Origin: Candidatus Amesbacteria bacterium RBG_19FT_COMBO_48_16
GTDB taxonomy: Bacteria; Patescibacteriota; Microgenomatia; CAZETR01; Amesbacteraceae
Length of the DNA stretch: 13,083 nucleotides
Reading direction: 5' to 3'
NCBI GenBank assembly: GCA_001775555.1
Contig: MEXE01000006.1
Coordinates: forward strand, 1 to 13,083
Part shown: piece after piece, positions 1 through 6,090 of the stretch
Layout of the letters: each line of letters begins with the position of its first letter
Position numbering within the stretch: the stretch's first letter is position 1
Made by a program: the position numbers and the translations under genes
Notes under the pieces: generated by a model
Database searches by the model: none
The model's input: the letters and a program-made list of their open reading frames with translations, nothing else
Told to the model about the DNA's origin: nothing

Positions 1-218
1 CACGTTCCCGGGTTAAACCCCATCTTGCGGCTTAGTTCAGAATGATCAATTTCCAAAATCACTTTCGCACTCCCATTACTGCCATTCATTCTAATTTGCA
101 CCTTTCCGCCGCGTCCACCGTTAATCCTAACTTGATCAGAGATTAACGATGCCACCTGCGCAGCCGCTAAAATCTCCGCATCTGAAAAAACATTTCTTTC
201 CGTGGCCCCATTATGCAA
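1..218 (-). CDS. Partial hypothetical protein, N-terminal part only
   Basis: This minus-strand frame stays open from a possible TTG start at 218 to the window edge, giving about 72 residues that begin LHNGATERNVFSDAEIL and continue past base 1. An in-frame TGA lies just upstream (222-224), and there is no ATG near the N-terminus, so the start is TTG or the gene is a fragment. The visible part has an alanine-rich helical stretch followed by a Gly/Asn-rich stretch (NGGRGG, NGSNGS) and a charged segment. I do not recognise the family. Amino acid composition looks coding, and a possible promoter (TTGAAT, 16-nt spacer, TATACC) lies just upstream on the same strand. It is divergent from uvrB. It could also be the remnant of a larger decayed gene. 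Confidence 0.4.
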   Translation of the reverse strand, partial: MHNGATERNVFSDAEILAAAQVASLISDQVRINGGRGGKVQIRMNGSNGSAKVILEIDHSELSRKMGFNPGT

Positions 219-232
219 ACTTCAGTAAAATG

Positions 233-260
233 GGTATATCACCCTTTTTTTTACATTCAA
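233..260 (-). promoter_or_regulatory. Candidate promoter for the minus-strand partial gene
   Basis: Read on the minus strand, TTGAAT (260-255) is followed after 16 nt by TATACC (238-233). The boxes match 4 of 6 sigma-70 consensus positions each. A start near position 226 would leave a leader of only a few nucleotides before the TTG at 218. This is prediction only. Confidence 0.3.
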
Positions 261-267
261 GCCAATA

Positions 268-273
268 TATAAT
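268..273 (+). promoter_or_regulatory. uvrB promoter -10 box
   Basis: A perfect TATAAT lies 22 nt before the uvrB ATG at 296. The -35 region is only a T-run (about 245-251), so no good -35 hexamer is visible. The predicted leader is about 16 nt, and it contains no Shine-Dalgarno-like purine run. Confidence 0.5.
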
Positions 274-295
274 TACCGAAACATACCCAAATACC

Positions 296-2368
296 ATGTT
301 CAAACTCAAATCTCCCTACCAGCCTACCGGTGATCAGCCCCGGGCGATCCAAAAACTAATTTCCGGCCTGAAAGCTGGCGCCCGCCACCAGGTACTATTA
401 GGTGTTACCGGCTCCGGCAAGACTTTCACCATGGCCAACGTCATCCAGGCTTTAGCTAGGCCGACTTTGGTAATCTCCCACAACAAGACTCTGGCGGCCC
501 AACTCTATCAGGAATTCAAGGAATATTTTCCCGAATCTGCCGTTTCTTACTTCGTTTCTTATTACGATTACTATCAACCCGAAGCCTACCTGCCCGCCAC
601 CGATACTTATATTGAAAAGGAGACCGATATCAACGCAGAAATCGACAAGCTCAGGCTGGCCGCCACCACCAATCTTTTGACCCGCCGCGATGTGATTGTT
701 GTGGCTTCGGTTTCCTGTATTTACAACCTCGGCTCACCGGTGGAATACGGCAAGTCTATTTTAGAGCTTGCCGTTGGGTTGAAAGTCACCAGGAATCAAA
801 TCGTTATGCGTTTAAATGATCTCCAATACTCCCGCTCGGATTTCGATTTTCGCCGCGGTACTTACCGTCTCCGCGGTGATATCATTGACATTTTTCCGGC
901 CTACGAGGATACATCTGTTCGCATTCATCTTACCTCGGATGTAATCAGCAAACTGGAAAAAATCAACTCTCTAACTGGTGAAACGATATCCAACCCTAGC
1001 GCACCCCCTCTTACGGCGAAGACACGAGCAGATGGCGAGAAATTAAGAGGGGGTGAAGGGGGAGTTATTATTTACCCCGCCAAACACTACCTTGCCCCTC
1101 AAGAAAACCTCGAAAATACTTTTTCCCAAATTCGCCTCGACCTCGATCTTCAAGTTTCCAGCCTCAAAAAATCCGGCAAACTTCTTGAAGCCCACCGCCT
1201 CAACCAGCGTGTCACCTACGATCTCGAAATGATTGCTCAGTTGGGATACGTCAACGGCATCGAAAACTATTCCCGCTATTTCGATGGCCGGTCTCCCGGT
1301 GATCCTCCGTATTCGCTACTTGATTATTTCCCCGCAGATTATCTGCTTATCATCGACGAATCTCACATTTCCATTCCCCAAATCAGGGGGATGTATCATG
1401 GGGACCAATCCCGTAAACAGACTCTCATAGATTTCGGTTTCCGCCTCACCTCCGCTTTGGACAACCGCCCGTTAAAGTTCGAGGAGTTCATACGGCGAAT
1501 GGGTCCTGCGATTTACACCTCCGCCACTCCCAATGACTGGGAGCTGTCCCAGAGCACCGGCCATGTAGTCGAACAGCTCATCCGCCCCACAGGTCTGGTT
1601 GACCCCCAAATTACGGTTTTACCCGCCACCGGCCAAATTCAGGATCTGATATCCAGGATCCGGGATCTGACATCCAAAGGTCAGCGCGCGCTTGTGACCA
1701 CTCTCACCAAGCGTATGGCCGAAGACTTAGCAGATTATTTAAAAGAGCAGGGTATCAAAGTCCATTATCTTCATTCGGATGTCGATACCCTGGAGCGTCT
1801 GGATATTCTTTCAGATCTGCGTGGCGGCACTTACGACGTGGTCGTGGGCATTAATCTCCTTCGGGAAGGCCTGGACCTGCCGGAAGTTTCCTTAGTTGCT
1901 ATTCTCGACGCCGATAAAGAAGGTTTTTTGCGCTCCAAGACTTCCCTTATTCAGACCATGGGTAGAGCCGCCCGTCATGAGCAGGGCCGGGTGGTGATGT
2001 ACGCGGATTCCGTCACCGCGTCTATGGCGGAGGCGATCTCCGAAGTATCCCGCCGGCGTGACATCCAGCTCGACTACAACCGTAAACAACATATTACTCC
2101 TGTCAGTATTACCAAGCCCATCCGAGATCGGATTGTGGAAAAAGTTATTGATACACCTGTCAAATTCGATCCCCGCGATATTCTTTCCGGCAAAACGACG
2201 GATGTGGTAGACGTCGACCCGGATAAATTTGCCCAGCTGGTCCCTTCGGACCAAACCAGGTTAATAAAAATCATGTCCCGCCAAATGCGTCTTGTCGCCG
2301 GGGAATTGGATTTCGAGACCGCCGCCCGCATCCGCGACAAAATCCAAGATCTCAGTCATCACCCCTAA
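296..2368 (+). CDS. uvrB: UvrABC system protein B (excision repair helicase)
   Basis: UvrB is the damage-verifying, helicase-like subunit of nucleotide excision repair: UvrA loads it at lesions and it then recruits UvrC. The start at 296 gives the canonical N-terminus MFKLKSPYQPTGDQP; an open frame extends to 149 but that stretch is not UvrB-like. Visible in order: Walker A GVTGSGKT (about residues 36-43), the aromatic beta-hairpin YYDYYQPEAYLP (about 89-100) that clamps DNA, the DESH box (354-357), helicase motif VI QTMGRAAR (from 553), and a C-terminal UVR motif (MRLVAGELDFETAARIRDKI) that contacts UvrC. The product is 690 residues, slightly longer than usual; the excess is explained by an in-frame palindromic repeat adding about 20 residues (237-256) between SLTGETISN and YPAKHYL. 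No inactivating change is visible. It converges with the small minus-strand gene, with 2 nt between the stop codons. Confidence 0.97.
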   Translation: MFKLKSPYQPTGDQPRAIQKLISGLKAGARHQVLLGVTGSGKTFTMANVIQALARPTLVISHNKTLAAQLYQEFKEYFPESAVSYFVSYYDYYQPEAYLPATDTYIEKETDINAEIDKLRLAATTNLLTRRDVIVVASVSCIYNLGSPVEYGKSILELAVGLKVTRNQIVMRLNDLQYSRSDFDFRRGTYRLRGDIIDIFPAYEDTSVRIHLTSDVISKLEKINSLTGETISNPSAPPLTAKTRADGEKLRGGEGGVIIYPAKHYLAPQENLENTFSQIRLDLDLQVSSLKKSGKLLEAHRLNQRVTYDLEMIAQLGYVNGIENYSRYFDGRSPGDPPYSLLDYFPADYLLIIDESHISIPQIRGMYHGDQSRKQTLIDFGFRLTSALDNRPLKFEEFIRRMGPAIYTSATPNDWELSQSTGHVVEQLIRPTGLVDPQITVLPATGQIQDLISRIRDLTSKGQRALVTTLTKRMAEDLADYLKEQGIKVHYLHSDVDTLERLDILSDLRGGTYDVVVGINLLREGLDLPEVSLVAILDADKEGFLRSKTSLIQTMGRAARHEQGRVVMYADSVTASMAEAISEVSRRRDIQLDYNRKQHITPVSITKPIRDRIVEKVIDTPVKFDPRDILSGKTTDVVDVDPDKFAQLVPSDQTRLIKIMSRQMRLVAGELDFETAARIRDKIQDLSHHP
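1004..1053 (+). repeat. In-frame palindromic repeat, copy 1 (in uvrB)
   Basis: Perfect 10-bp arms CCCCCTCTTA (1004-1013) and TAAGAGGGGG (1044-1053) enclose a 30-nt loop. It is read as PPLTAKTRADGEKLRGG within UvrB. Against the consensus of the coding copies I count one substitution (GAT for GAA). The downstream flank (GAAGGGGGAGTTATT) resembles the flank of copy 3. Confidence 0.9.
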
Positions 2369-2370
2369 AC

Positions 2371-2601
2371 TTATTTTTTCTTTCTCCTCACGAAAAATTC
2401 ATCGACTTCTTTCAAACCTCTCCCGATAAAAACACCGGGTGCTTCAAATATCTCATAAGCACCAACAAAACCCACCATTAACGACGCTAATGCGGTAACT
2501 GCAATCACCGATAGATACCTTCCTTCTTCGGACAATTCCGCCGCTTCTCTTCTCCACTTTCCTATCAGATATCCCGTATCTTGAAACAATTCTGATGCCA
2601 T
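2371..2601 (-). CDS. Small single-pass membrane protein, hypothetical
   Basis: A 76-residue protein beginning MASELFQDTGYL. It has a charged amphipathic N-terminal part (about 1-28), one clear transmembrane segment (about 29-52, with VIAVTALASLMVGFVGAY), and a basic C-terminus ending RRKKK. I do not recognise the family. Coding is supported by the balanced composition, the ATG start with a GGAAA sequence 7 nt upstream, and the exact fit between uvrB and the intergenic region; its stop lies 2 nt from that of uvrB. The 12 nt before its ATG nearly repeat those before uvrA (GATTGGAAAC shared exactly). No function can be assigned from the sequence. Confidence 0.55.
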   Translation of the reverse strand: MASELFQDTGYLIGKWRREAAELSEEGRYLSVIAVTALASLMVGFVGAYEIFEAPGVFIGRGLKEVDEFFVRRKKK

Positions 2602-2645
2602 TTGTTTCCAATCATACCATGTCCTAAATATTCTTCAGAAAAATC

Positions 2646-2675
2646 TTGACAACTTCCTACTCTCTATGGGATAAA
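2646..2675 (+). promoter_or_regulatory. Candidate promoter, leaderless type
   Basis: A perfect -35 TTGACA (2646-2651) is followed after 18 nt by GATAAA (2670-2675), preceded by TG one base upstream (extended -10). TAAAAT (2672-2677) is an alternative -10, with a 20-nt spacer. Either would start RNA at about the ATG at 2682, and could also feed uvrA through a roughly 285-nt leader. Confidence 0.5.
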
Positions 2676-2681
2676 ATACAA

Positions 2682-2834
2682 ATGCCGTCTGCCGAATTTT
2701 GCAAAAATTGGTCCCCTAAGACCCCTTTTCACCGCGATCAGGTTAATCAACAGCAACCACCGCCCGAAAAAAAGCCCGAGTGTCAAAAAAAACATGTCAC
2801 CCGCGACCACCGCTGCAAAAAACCTCCTAAATAA
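2682..2834 (+). CDS. Candidate 50-residue Cys/His/Lys-rich microprotein
   Basis: Starts MPSAEFCKNWSPKTPF and ends HRCKKPPK. The product is rich in Pro, Lys and Gln, with three Cys (7, 34, 46) and several His that could bind metal, though no known zinc-finger spacing is obvious. The case for coding is positional: the ATG lies 6 nt after a GATAAA -10 box fed by a perfect TTGACA, the same arrangement as at other genes here, and arginine codons (CGC) match the neighbours. The opposite strand of this stretch has a hydrophobic frame (2849-2664) with a GTG start, no ribosome site and several AGG codons, so it fits less well. The region could equally be an untranslated leader. No homolog is recognised. 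Confidence 0.35.
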   Translation: MPSAEFCKNWSPKTPFHRDQVNQQQPPPEKKPECQKKHVTRDHRCKKPPK

Positions 2835-2849
2835 GTTGTCTCCTGCCAC

Positions 2850-2879
2850 TTGAACAAAACCCGAAACCCGCTGTAAAAT
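2850..2879 (+). promoter_or_regulatory. Candidate uvrA promoter
   Basis: TTGAAC (2850-2855), an 18-nt spacer, then TAAAAT (2874-2879). The predicted start near 2886 gives a leader of about 80 nt that consists mostly of the palindromic repeat copy. I see no LexA-type operator. Confidence 0.4.
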
Positions 2880-2907
2880 AAGTACTTCTATTTTTCACTA
2901 ACCATCT

Positions 2908-2955
2908 CCCCCTCTTACGGCGAAGACACGACCGAAGGGAGAAATTAAGAGGGAG
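2908..2955 (+). repeat. Palindromic repeat, non-coding copy in the uvrA leader
   Basis: Left arm CCCCCTCTTA (2908-2917), right arm TAAGAGGGAG (2946-2955) with one mismatch. It is 48 nt long, against 50 in the four coding copies; the loop after GACACGA is shortened and altered. The purine-rich right arm (GAGGGAG) ends 11 nt before the uvrA ATG and is the best Shine-Dalgarno candidate for that gene. Confidence 0.85.
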
Positions 2956-2966
2956 ATTGGAAACTT

Positions 2967-5900
2967 ATGCCTGACTTCATTCACATTCGCGGCGCCCGCG
3001 AACACAACCTAAAAAATGTCGACATCGACATCCCCAAAAACAAGCTGGTGGTTTTCACCGGTTTATCCGGTTCCGGTAAAAGTTCTCTGGCTTTTGATAC
3101 TATTTATGCCGAAGGCCAGCGCCGCTATGTCGAGTCTCTCTCCTCTTATGCCCGCCAGTTTTTGGGCATCATGGACAAACCTGACGTGGACCAAATTACG
3201 GGCCTTTCTCCCGCTATTTCCATCGATCAGAAGAGCGCTTCTCACAATCCCCGGTCCACCGTCGGTACCGTTACCGAAATCTATGACTATCTCCGTCTCC
3301 TGTTTGCCCGGATCGGACACCCACACTGTCCTGTCTGCGGCCGCGAAATATCCCGTCTCTCCGTCCAGCAGATAGTGGATAAAATTCTCCAATTAGGTCA
3401 ATTAGAAATTAGCAATTCCAAAACCGCCAGGTTCCTTCTCCTTTCTCCCGTTGTCCGGGACAGAAAAGGGGAGTTTACGGAGCTTTTCAGTAGTCTTCGC
3501 CAAAAAGGTTATACCCAGGTTCGCATCGACGGTCAGATCATGGGTCTGTCTGATGATATTTTCCTTCTAAAAAACAATAAACACACCATCGACGTCGTTA
3601 TAGACAGACTGGTAATTGATAAAAAAAATCTTGATCAAACCACAAAAGTCCCCCCTCTTACGACGAAGACACGAGCAGAAGGCGATAACTTAAGAGGGGG
3701 AGAAGGGGGAATTATAAGCAGTGACCTCCGCACCCGTCTCTTCGATTCCGTCGAGCAGTCCACCAAACTTTCAGAGGGATTATGTATTTTAGCCCAGGTC
3801 CTGGACAAATCTTTTGATCTGCCCGAGAAACCAAAGGTATTAAAAGATCATCTCTTTTCCGAACGTTTCTCTTGTCCCTTAGACAACATGTCCCTGCCGG
3901 AAATAGAACCCCGGATGTTCTCTTTCAATTCACCTCACGGCGCCTGTCCTACCTGCACCGGCTTGGGAACATTACTCAAAATCGATGACCGTCTTATCCT
4001 CAACCCCAATCTCACCATCAGTGAGGGCGGTGTTCTGCCCTTTGCCAATATTTTTTCTTACGATTCCTGGTTCGCCCGCAAAGTCAGCCAGGTTATTCCC
4101 ATCCGTATCCCTATCAAAGACCTCACCCCGGCTCAAAAAAATTACCTTCTTTATGGTGATAGGTCGAACAACTGGGAAGGTGTCATTCCCAATCTTACCC
4201 GCCGTCACAAACAGACCCAGTCCGATTTCATCCGTATGGAAATCGAAAAATTCATGCGCAAGGAAATCTGCCCTTCCTGTCAGGGGGCCCGTCTTAAGCC
4301 GGAAGCACTGGGAGTCACCATATTTGGGCAATCGATTGTAGAAGTTACCAGCCTATCAATTTCCCAAACCTTAGAATTTACCAAATCTCTTATTAATAAC
4401 TTCCCCTTACGTCCCCCTCTTACGGCGAAGACACGAGCAGAAGACGAGAAATTAAGAGGGGGATCAGAGGGAGTGTTATTGAACAGCCGTGAACAGGCGG
4501 TTTCCACCCCTATTATCAAAGAAATAGCCGAGCGCTTAAATTTCTTAAAATCCGTAGGTCTGGATTATCTGACTCTTGACCGTCCCGCCAATACCCTTGC
4601 CGGCGGAGAATCCCAGCGTATCCGCCTGGCTTCCCAGATCGGCAGCGGCCTATCAGGAGTTCTCTACGTTCTTGACGAGCCCTCCATTGGCCTGCATCAG
4701 AGAGACAATCGCCGCCTTATTGACACCCTAAACCGCCTTCGGGATTTGGGCAATACGGTCATTGTGGTCGAGCACGACCGGGAAATGATGCTCTCCAGCG
4801 ACTGGATTATCGACTTCGGTCCGGGTGCCGGTGATCACGGGGGCAGAGTTATCGCTTCCGGTACCCCGGCCCAAATCATTCGTAACCCGAAATCATTAAC
4901 CGGTCAATATTTATCCGGGAAAAAATCCATAACCTTCACTAATAACTCTCTCTTGCGTCCCCCTCTTACGGCCAAGGCACGAGCAGAAGGCGAGACATTA
5001 AGAGGGGGATTGGAGGGAGCGTTAAAAGTCGTAGGTGCTTCCGAACACAACCTCAAGGAGATTGATGTCGAATTCCCTCTAGGCAAATTCATCGTCGTGG
5101 CCGGTGTCTCCGGTTCCGGTAAATCGACTCTGCTGATCGATATTCTTTACCAGGCTCTTGCGGCAGAATTAAATCCCGACCACAAAGAAAAACCCGGCAA
5201 ATTTAAGAATCTGGAACTATCCGGATTGAATGATCCAAATGAACAAATGGTTAAATGGATAAACCGGGTTATACTCGTAGATCAGTCTCCTATCGGCCGC
5301 ACGCCCCGCTCCAACCCTGCGACCTATACCGGTCTTTTTACTCCTATTCGGGAGTTGTTTGCCCATACTCCCGAAGCCCGTGTCCGGGGTTATCTTCCGG
5401 GCCGTTTTTCCTTCAATGTCAAGGGGGGCCGCTGCGAAAATTGCCAGGGTGAAGGTCAGATAAAGATTGAGATGCAATTTTTGCCCGATGTATACGTCAC
5501 CTGTGAAATTTGCCACGGCTCCCGCTATAATTCCGAGACTTTGGAAGTTCACTTCAAGGACCGCCACATCGCCGACGTCCTGAACATGACTGTAGAGCAA
5601 GCTTTGGATTTTTTTAAAGCTATACCGCAAATTTCGGAAAAACTCCGGACATTAAAAGACGTTGGACTCGAATATATCCGCCTGGGCCAGCCGGCCCCCA
5701 CCCTCTCCGGCGGTGAAGCCCAGCGGGTCAAGTTGTCTTCAGAGCTTTCAAAACGGGCTACGGGAAAAACCGTTTATATTTTGGATGAACCCACTACGGG
5801 GTTGCATTTTGCCGATCTCGAAAAACTCCTCCTGGTATTAAAACGATTAGTCTCCACCGGCAATACTGTTATGGTCATCGAACACAACCTGGATGTCATA

Positions 5901-6029
5901 AAAAATGCCGATTGGGTAATAGAGTTAGGCCCCGGGGGAGGGGACGACGGGGGACAGCTCATTGCTGCGGCAACTCCCTCTTCTCTTGCCAAAATCAATT
6001 CCTCCCCCACCGGCCAATACCTAAAATAA
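2967..6029 (+). CDS. uvrA: UvrABC system protein A (damage-sensing ABC ATPase)
   Basis: UvrA is the dimeric ABC-class ATPase that finds bulky DNA lesions and loads UvrB. The start at 2967 gives the standard N-terminus (MPDFIHIRGAREHNLKNVDI). Visible in order: Walker A GLSGSGKSS (32-40), a first Cys pair CPVCGRE, the UvrB-binding region, a zinc module CPLD (303-306) / CPTC (327-330), signature LAGGESQR (544-551), Walker B LDEPSIGLH (from 569), second Walker A GVSGSGKST (713-721), zinc module CENC (823-826) / CEIC (846-849), signature LSGGEAQR (913-920) and Walker B LDEPTTGLH (from 939). At 1020 residues it is longer than E. coli UvrA (940), largely because of three in-frame palindromic repeats starting at residues 229, 483 and 665. 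One zinc-ligand Cys is replaced by Asp (CPLD). All ATPase motifs look intact, so the protein is probably active. Confidence 0.97.
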   Translation: MPDFIHIRGAREHNLKNVDIDIPKNKLVVFTGLSGSGKSSLAFDTIYAEGQRRYVESLSSYARQFLGIMDKPDVDQITGLSPAISIDQKSASHNPRSTVGTVTEIYDYLRLLFARIGHPHCPVCGREISRLSVQQIVDKILQLGQLEISNSKTARFLLLSPVVRDRKGEFTELFSSLRQKGYTQVRIDGQIMGLSDDIFLLKNNKHTIDVVIDRLVIDKKNLDQTTKVPPLTTKTRAEGDNLRGGEGGIISSDLRTRLFDSVEQSTKLSEGLCILAQVLDKSFDLPEKPKVLKDHLFSERFSCPLDNMSLPEIEPRMFSFNSPHGACPTCTGLGTLLKIDDRLILNPNLTISEGGVLPFANIFSYDSWFARKVSQVIPIRIPIKDLTPAQKNYLLYGDRSNNWEGVIPNLTRRHKQTQSDFIRMEIEKFMRKEICPSCQGARLKPEALGVTIFGQSIVEVTSLSISQTLEFTKSLINNFPLRPPLTAKTRAEDEKLRGGSEGVLLNSREQAVSTPIIKEIAERLNFLKSVGLDYLTLDRPANTLAGGESQRIRLASQIGSGLSGVLYVLDEPSIGLHQRDNRRLIDTLNRLRDLGNTVIVVEHDREMMLSSDWIIDFGPGAGDHGGRVIASGTPAQIIRNPKSLTGQYLSGKKSITFTNNSLLRPPLTAKARAEGETLRGGLEGALKVVGASEHNLKEIDVEFPLGKFIVVAGVSGSGKSTLLIDILYQALAAELNPDHKEKPGKFKNLELSGLNDPNEQMVKWINRVILVDQSPIGRTPRSNPATYTGLFTPIRELFAHTPEARVRGYLPGRFSFNVKGGRCENCQGEGQIKIEMQFLPDVYVTCEICHGSRYNSETLEVHFKDRHIADVLNMTVEQALDFFKAIPQISEKLRTLKDVGLEYIRLGQPAPTLSGGEAQRVKLSSELSKRATGKTVYILDEPTTGLHFADLEKLLLVLKRLVSTGNTVMVIEHNLDVIKNADWVIELGPGGGDDGGQLIAAATPSSLAKINSSPTGQYLK
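3651..3700 (+). repeat. In-frame palindromic repeat, copy 2 (in uvrA)
   Basis: Perfect arms CCCCCTCTTA (3651-3660) and TAAGAGGGGG (3691-3700), followed by AGAAGGGGGA. It encodes PPLTTKTRAEGDNLRGG from residue 229, in the UvrB-binding region between RLVIDKK and DLRTRLFDSV. Three substitutions against the consensus, all of them amino-acid changing. Confidence 0.9.
4395..4480 (+). repeat. In-frame palindromic repeat, copy 3 (in uvrA), extended form
   Basis: The 50-nt core is 4413-4462 with perfect 10-bp arms. Outside it, AATAAC (4395-4400) and GTTATT (4475-4480) pair again at equal 12-nt distances, giving an 86-nt imperfect palindrome. It encodes PPLTAKTRAEDEKLRGG from residue 483, just before the helix leading to the first ABC signature motif. 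Confidence 0.9.
4941..5026 (+). repeat. In-frame palindromic repeat, copy 4 (in uvrA), extended form
   Basis: The 50-nt core is 4959-5008 with perfect arms. Outer bases AATAAC (4941-4946) and GTTAAA (5021-5026) mirror the extended form of copy 3. It encodes PPLTAKARAEGETLRGG from residue 665, in the linker between the two ABC halves, after TGQYLSGKKS and before the second-half strand GALKVVGASEHNL. Confidence 0.9.
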
Positions 6030-6032
6030 CCC

Positions 6033-6056
6033 CTCCATCACCCACCATCACCCATC
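6033..6056 (+). repeat. Short CATCACC-type tandem microrepeat
   Basis: Between the uvrA stop and the left palindrome the sequence reads as imperfect repeats of CCATCACC(CA). It may be a low-complexity insertion junction or decayed copies of the palindrome's left arm. It has no coding potential. Confidence 0.5.
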
Positions 6057-6077
6057 ATCACACACCGGGTGTGTGAT
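6057..6077 (+). repeat. Left 21-nt palindrome flanking the transposase
   Basis: Perfect arms ATCACACACC (6057-6066) and GGTGTGTGAT (6068-6077) around a central G. As single-stranded DNA it would form a hairpin with a CCGGG loop. An identical copy lies after the transposase stop, and both copies are preceded by ATC. The right arm and following bases give TGTGATAAT (6072-6080), an extended -10-like sequence reading into the transposase. Confidence 0.9.
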
Positions 6078-6090
6078 AATAATATTTGTC

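Noticed and set aside
149..295. Upstream extension of the uvrB frame by 49 codons
   Set aside because: The added residues do not resemble UvrB, overlap a perfect TATAAT box, and the canonical UvrB N-terminus begins at 296.
1044..1064. G-quadruplex in the G-rich right arm and flank of the repeat
   Set aside because: Only two long G-tracts are present per copy; four are needed for an intramolecular quadruplex.
2695..2730. tRNA-like or T-box-like structure around GGTCCCCTAAGACC
   Set aside because: Only a 4-bp hairpin is seen, with no TPsiC arm, acceptor pairing or T-box sequence.
2664..2849. Minus-strand hydrophobic frame of 61 codons with a GTG start
   Set aside because: It has no ribosome-binding site, uses several AGG codons rare in neighbouring genes, and opposes a better-supported promoter and small frame on the plus strand. 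Not excluded, but not supported enough to annotate.
1004..5026. CRISPR array as an explanation of the repeated sequence
   Set aside because: Copies are 500-1900 nt apart, lie inside conserved genes and have no regular spacers; no cas genes are present.
4280..5092. Minus-strand frames containing ARVFAVRGGR-like sequence in two places
   Set aside because: They are the antisense reading of the palindromic repeat copies within uvrA; the open antisense frame is a property of the repeat, not a gene.
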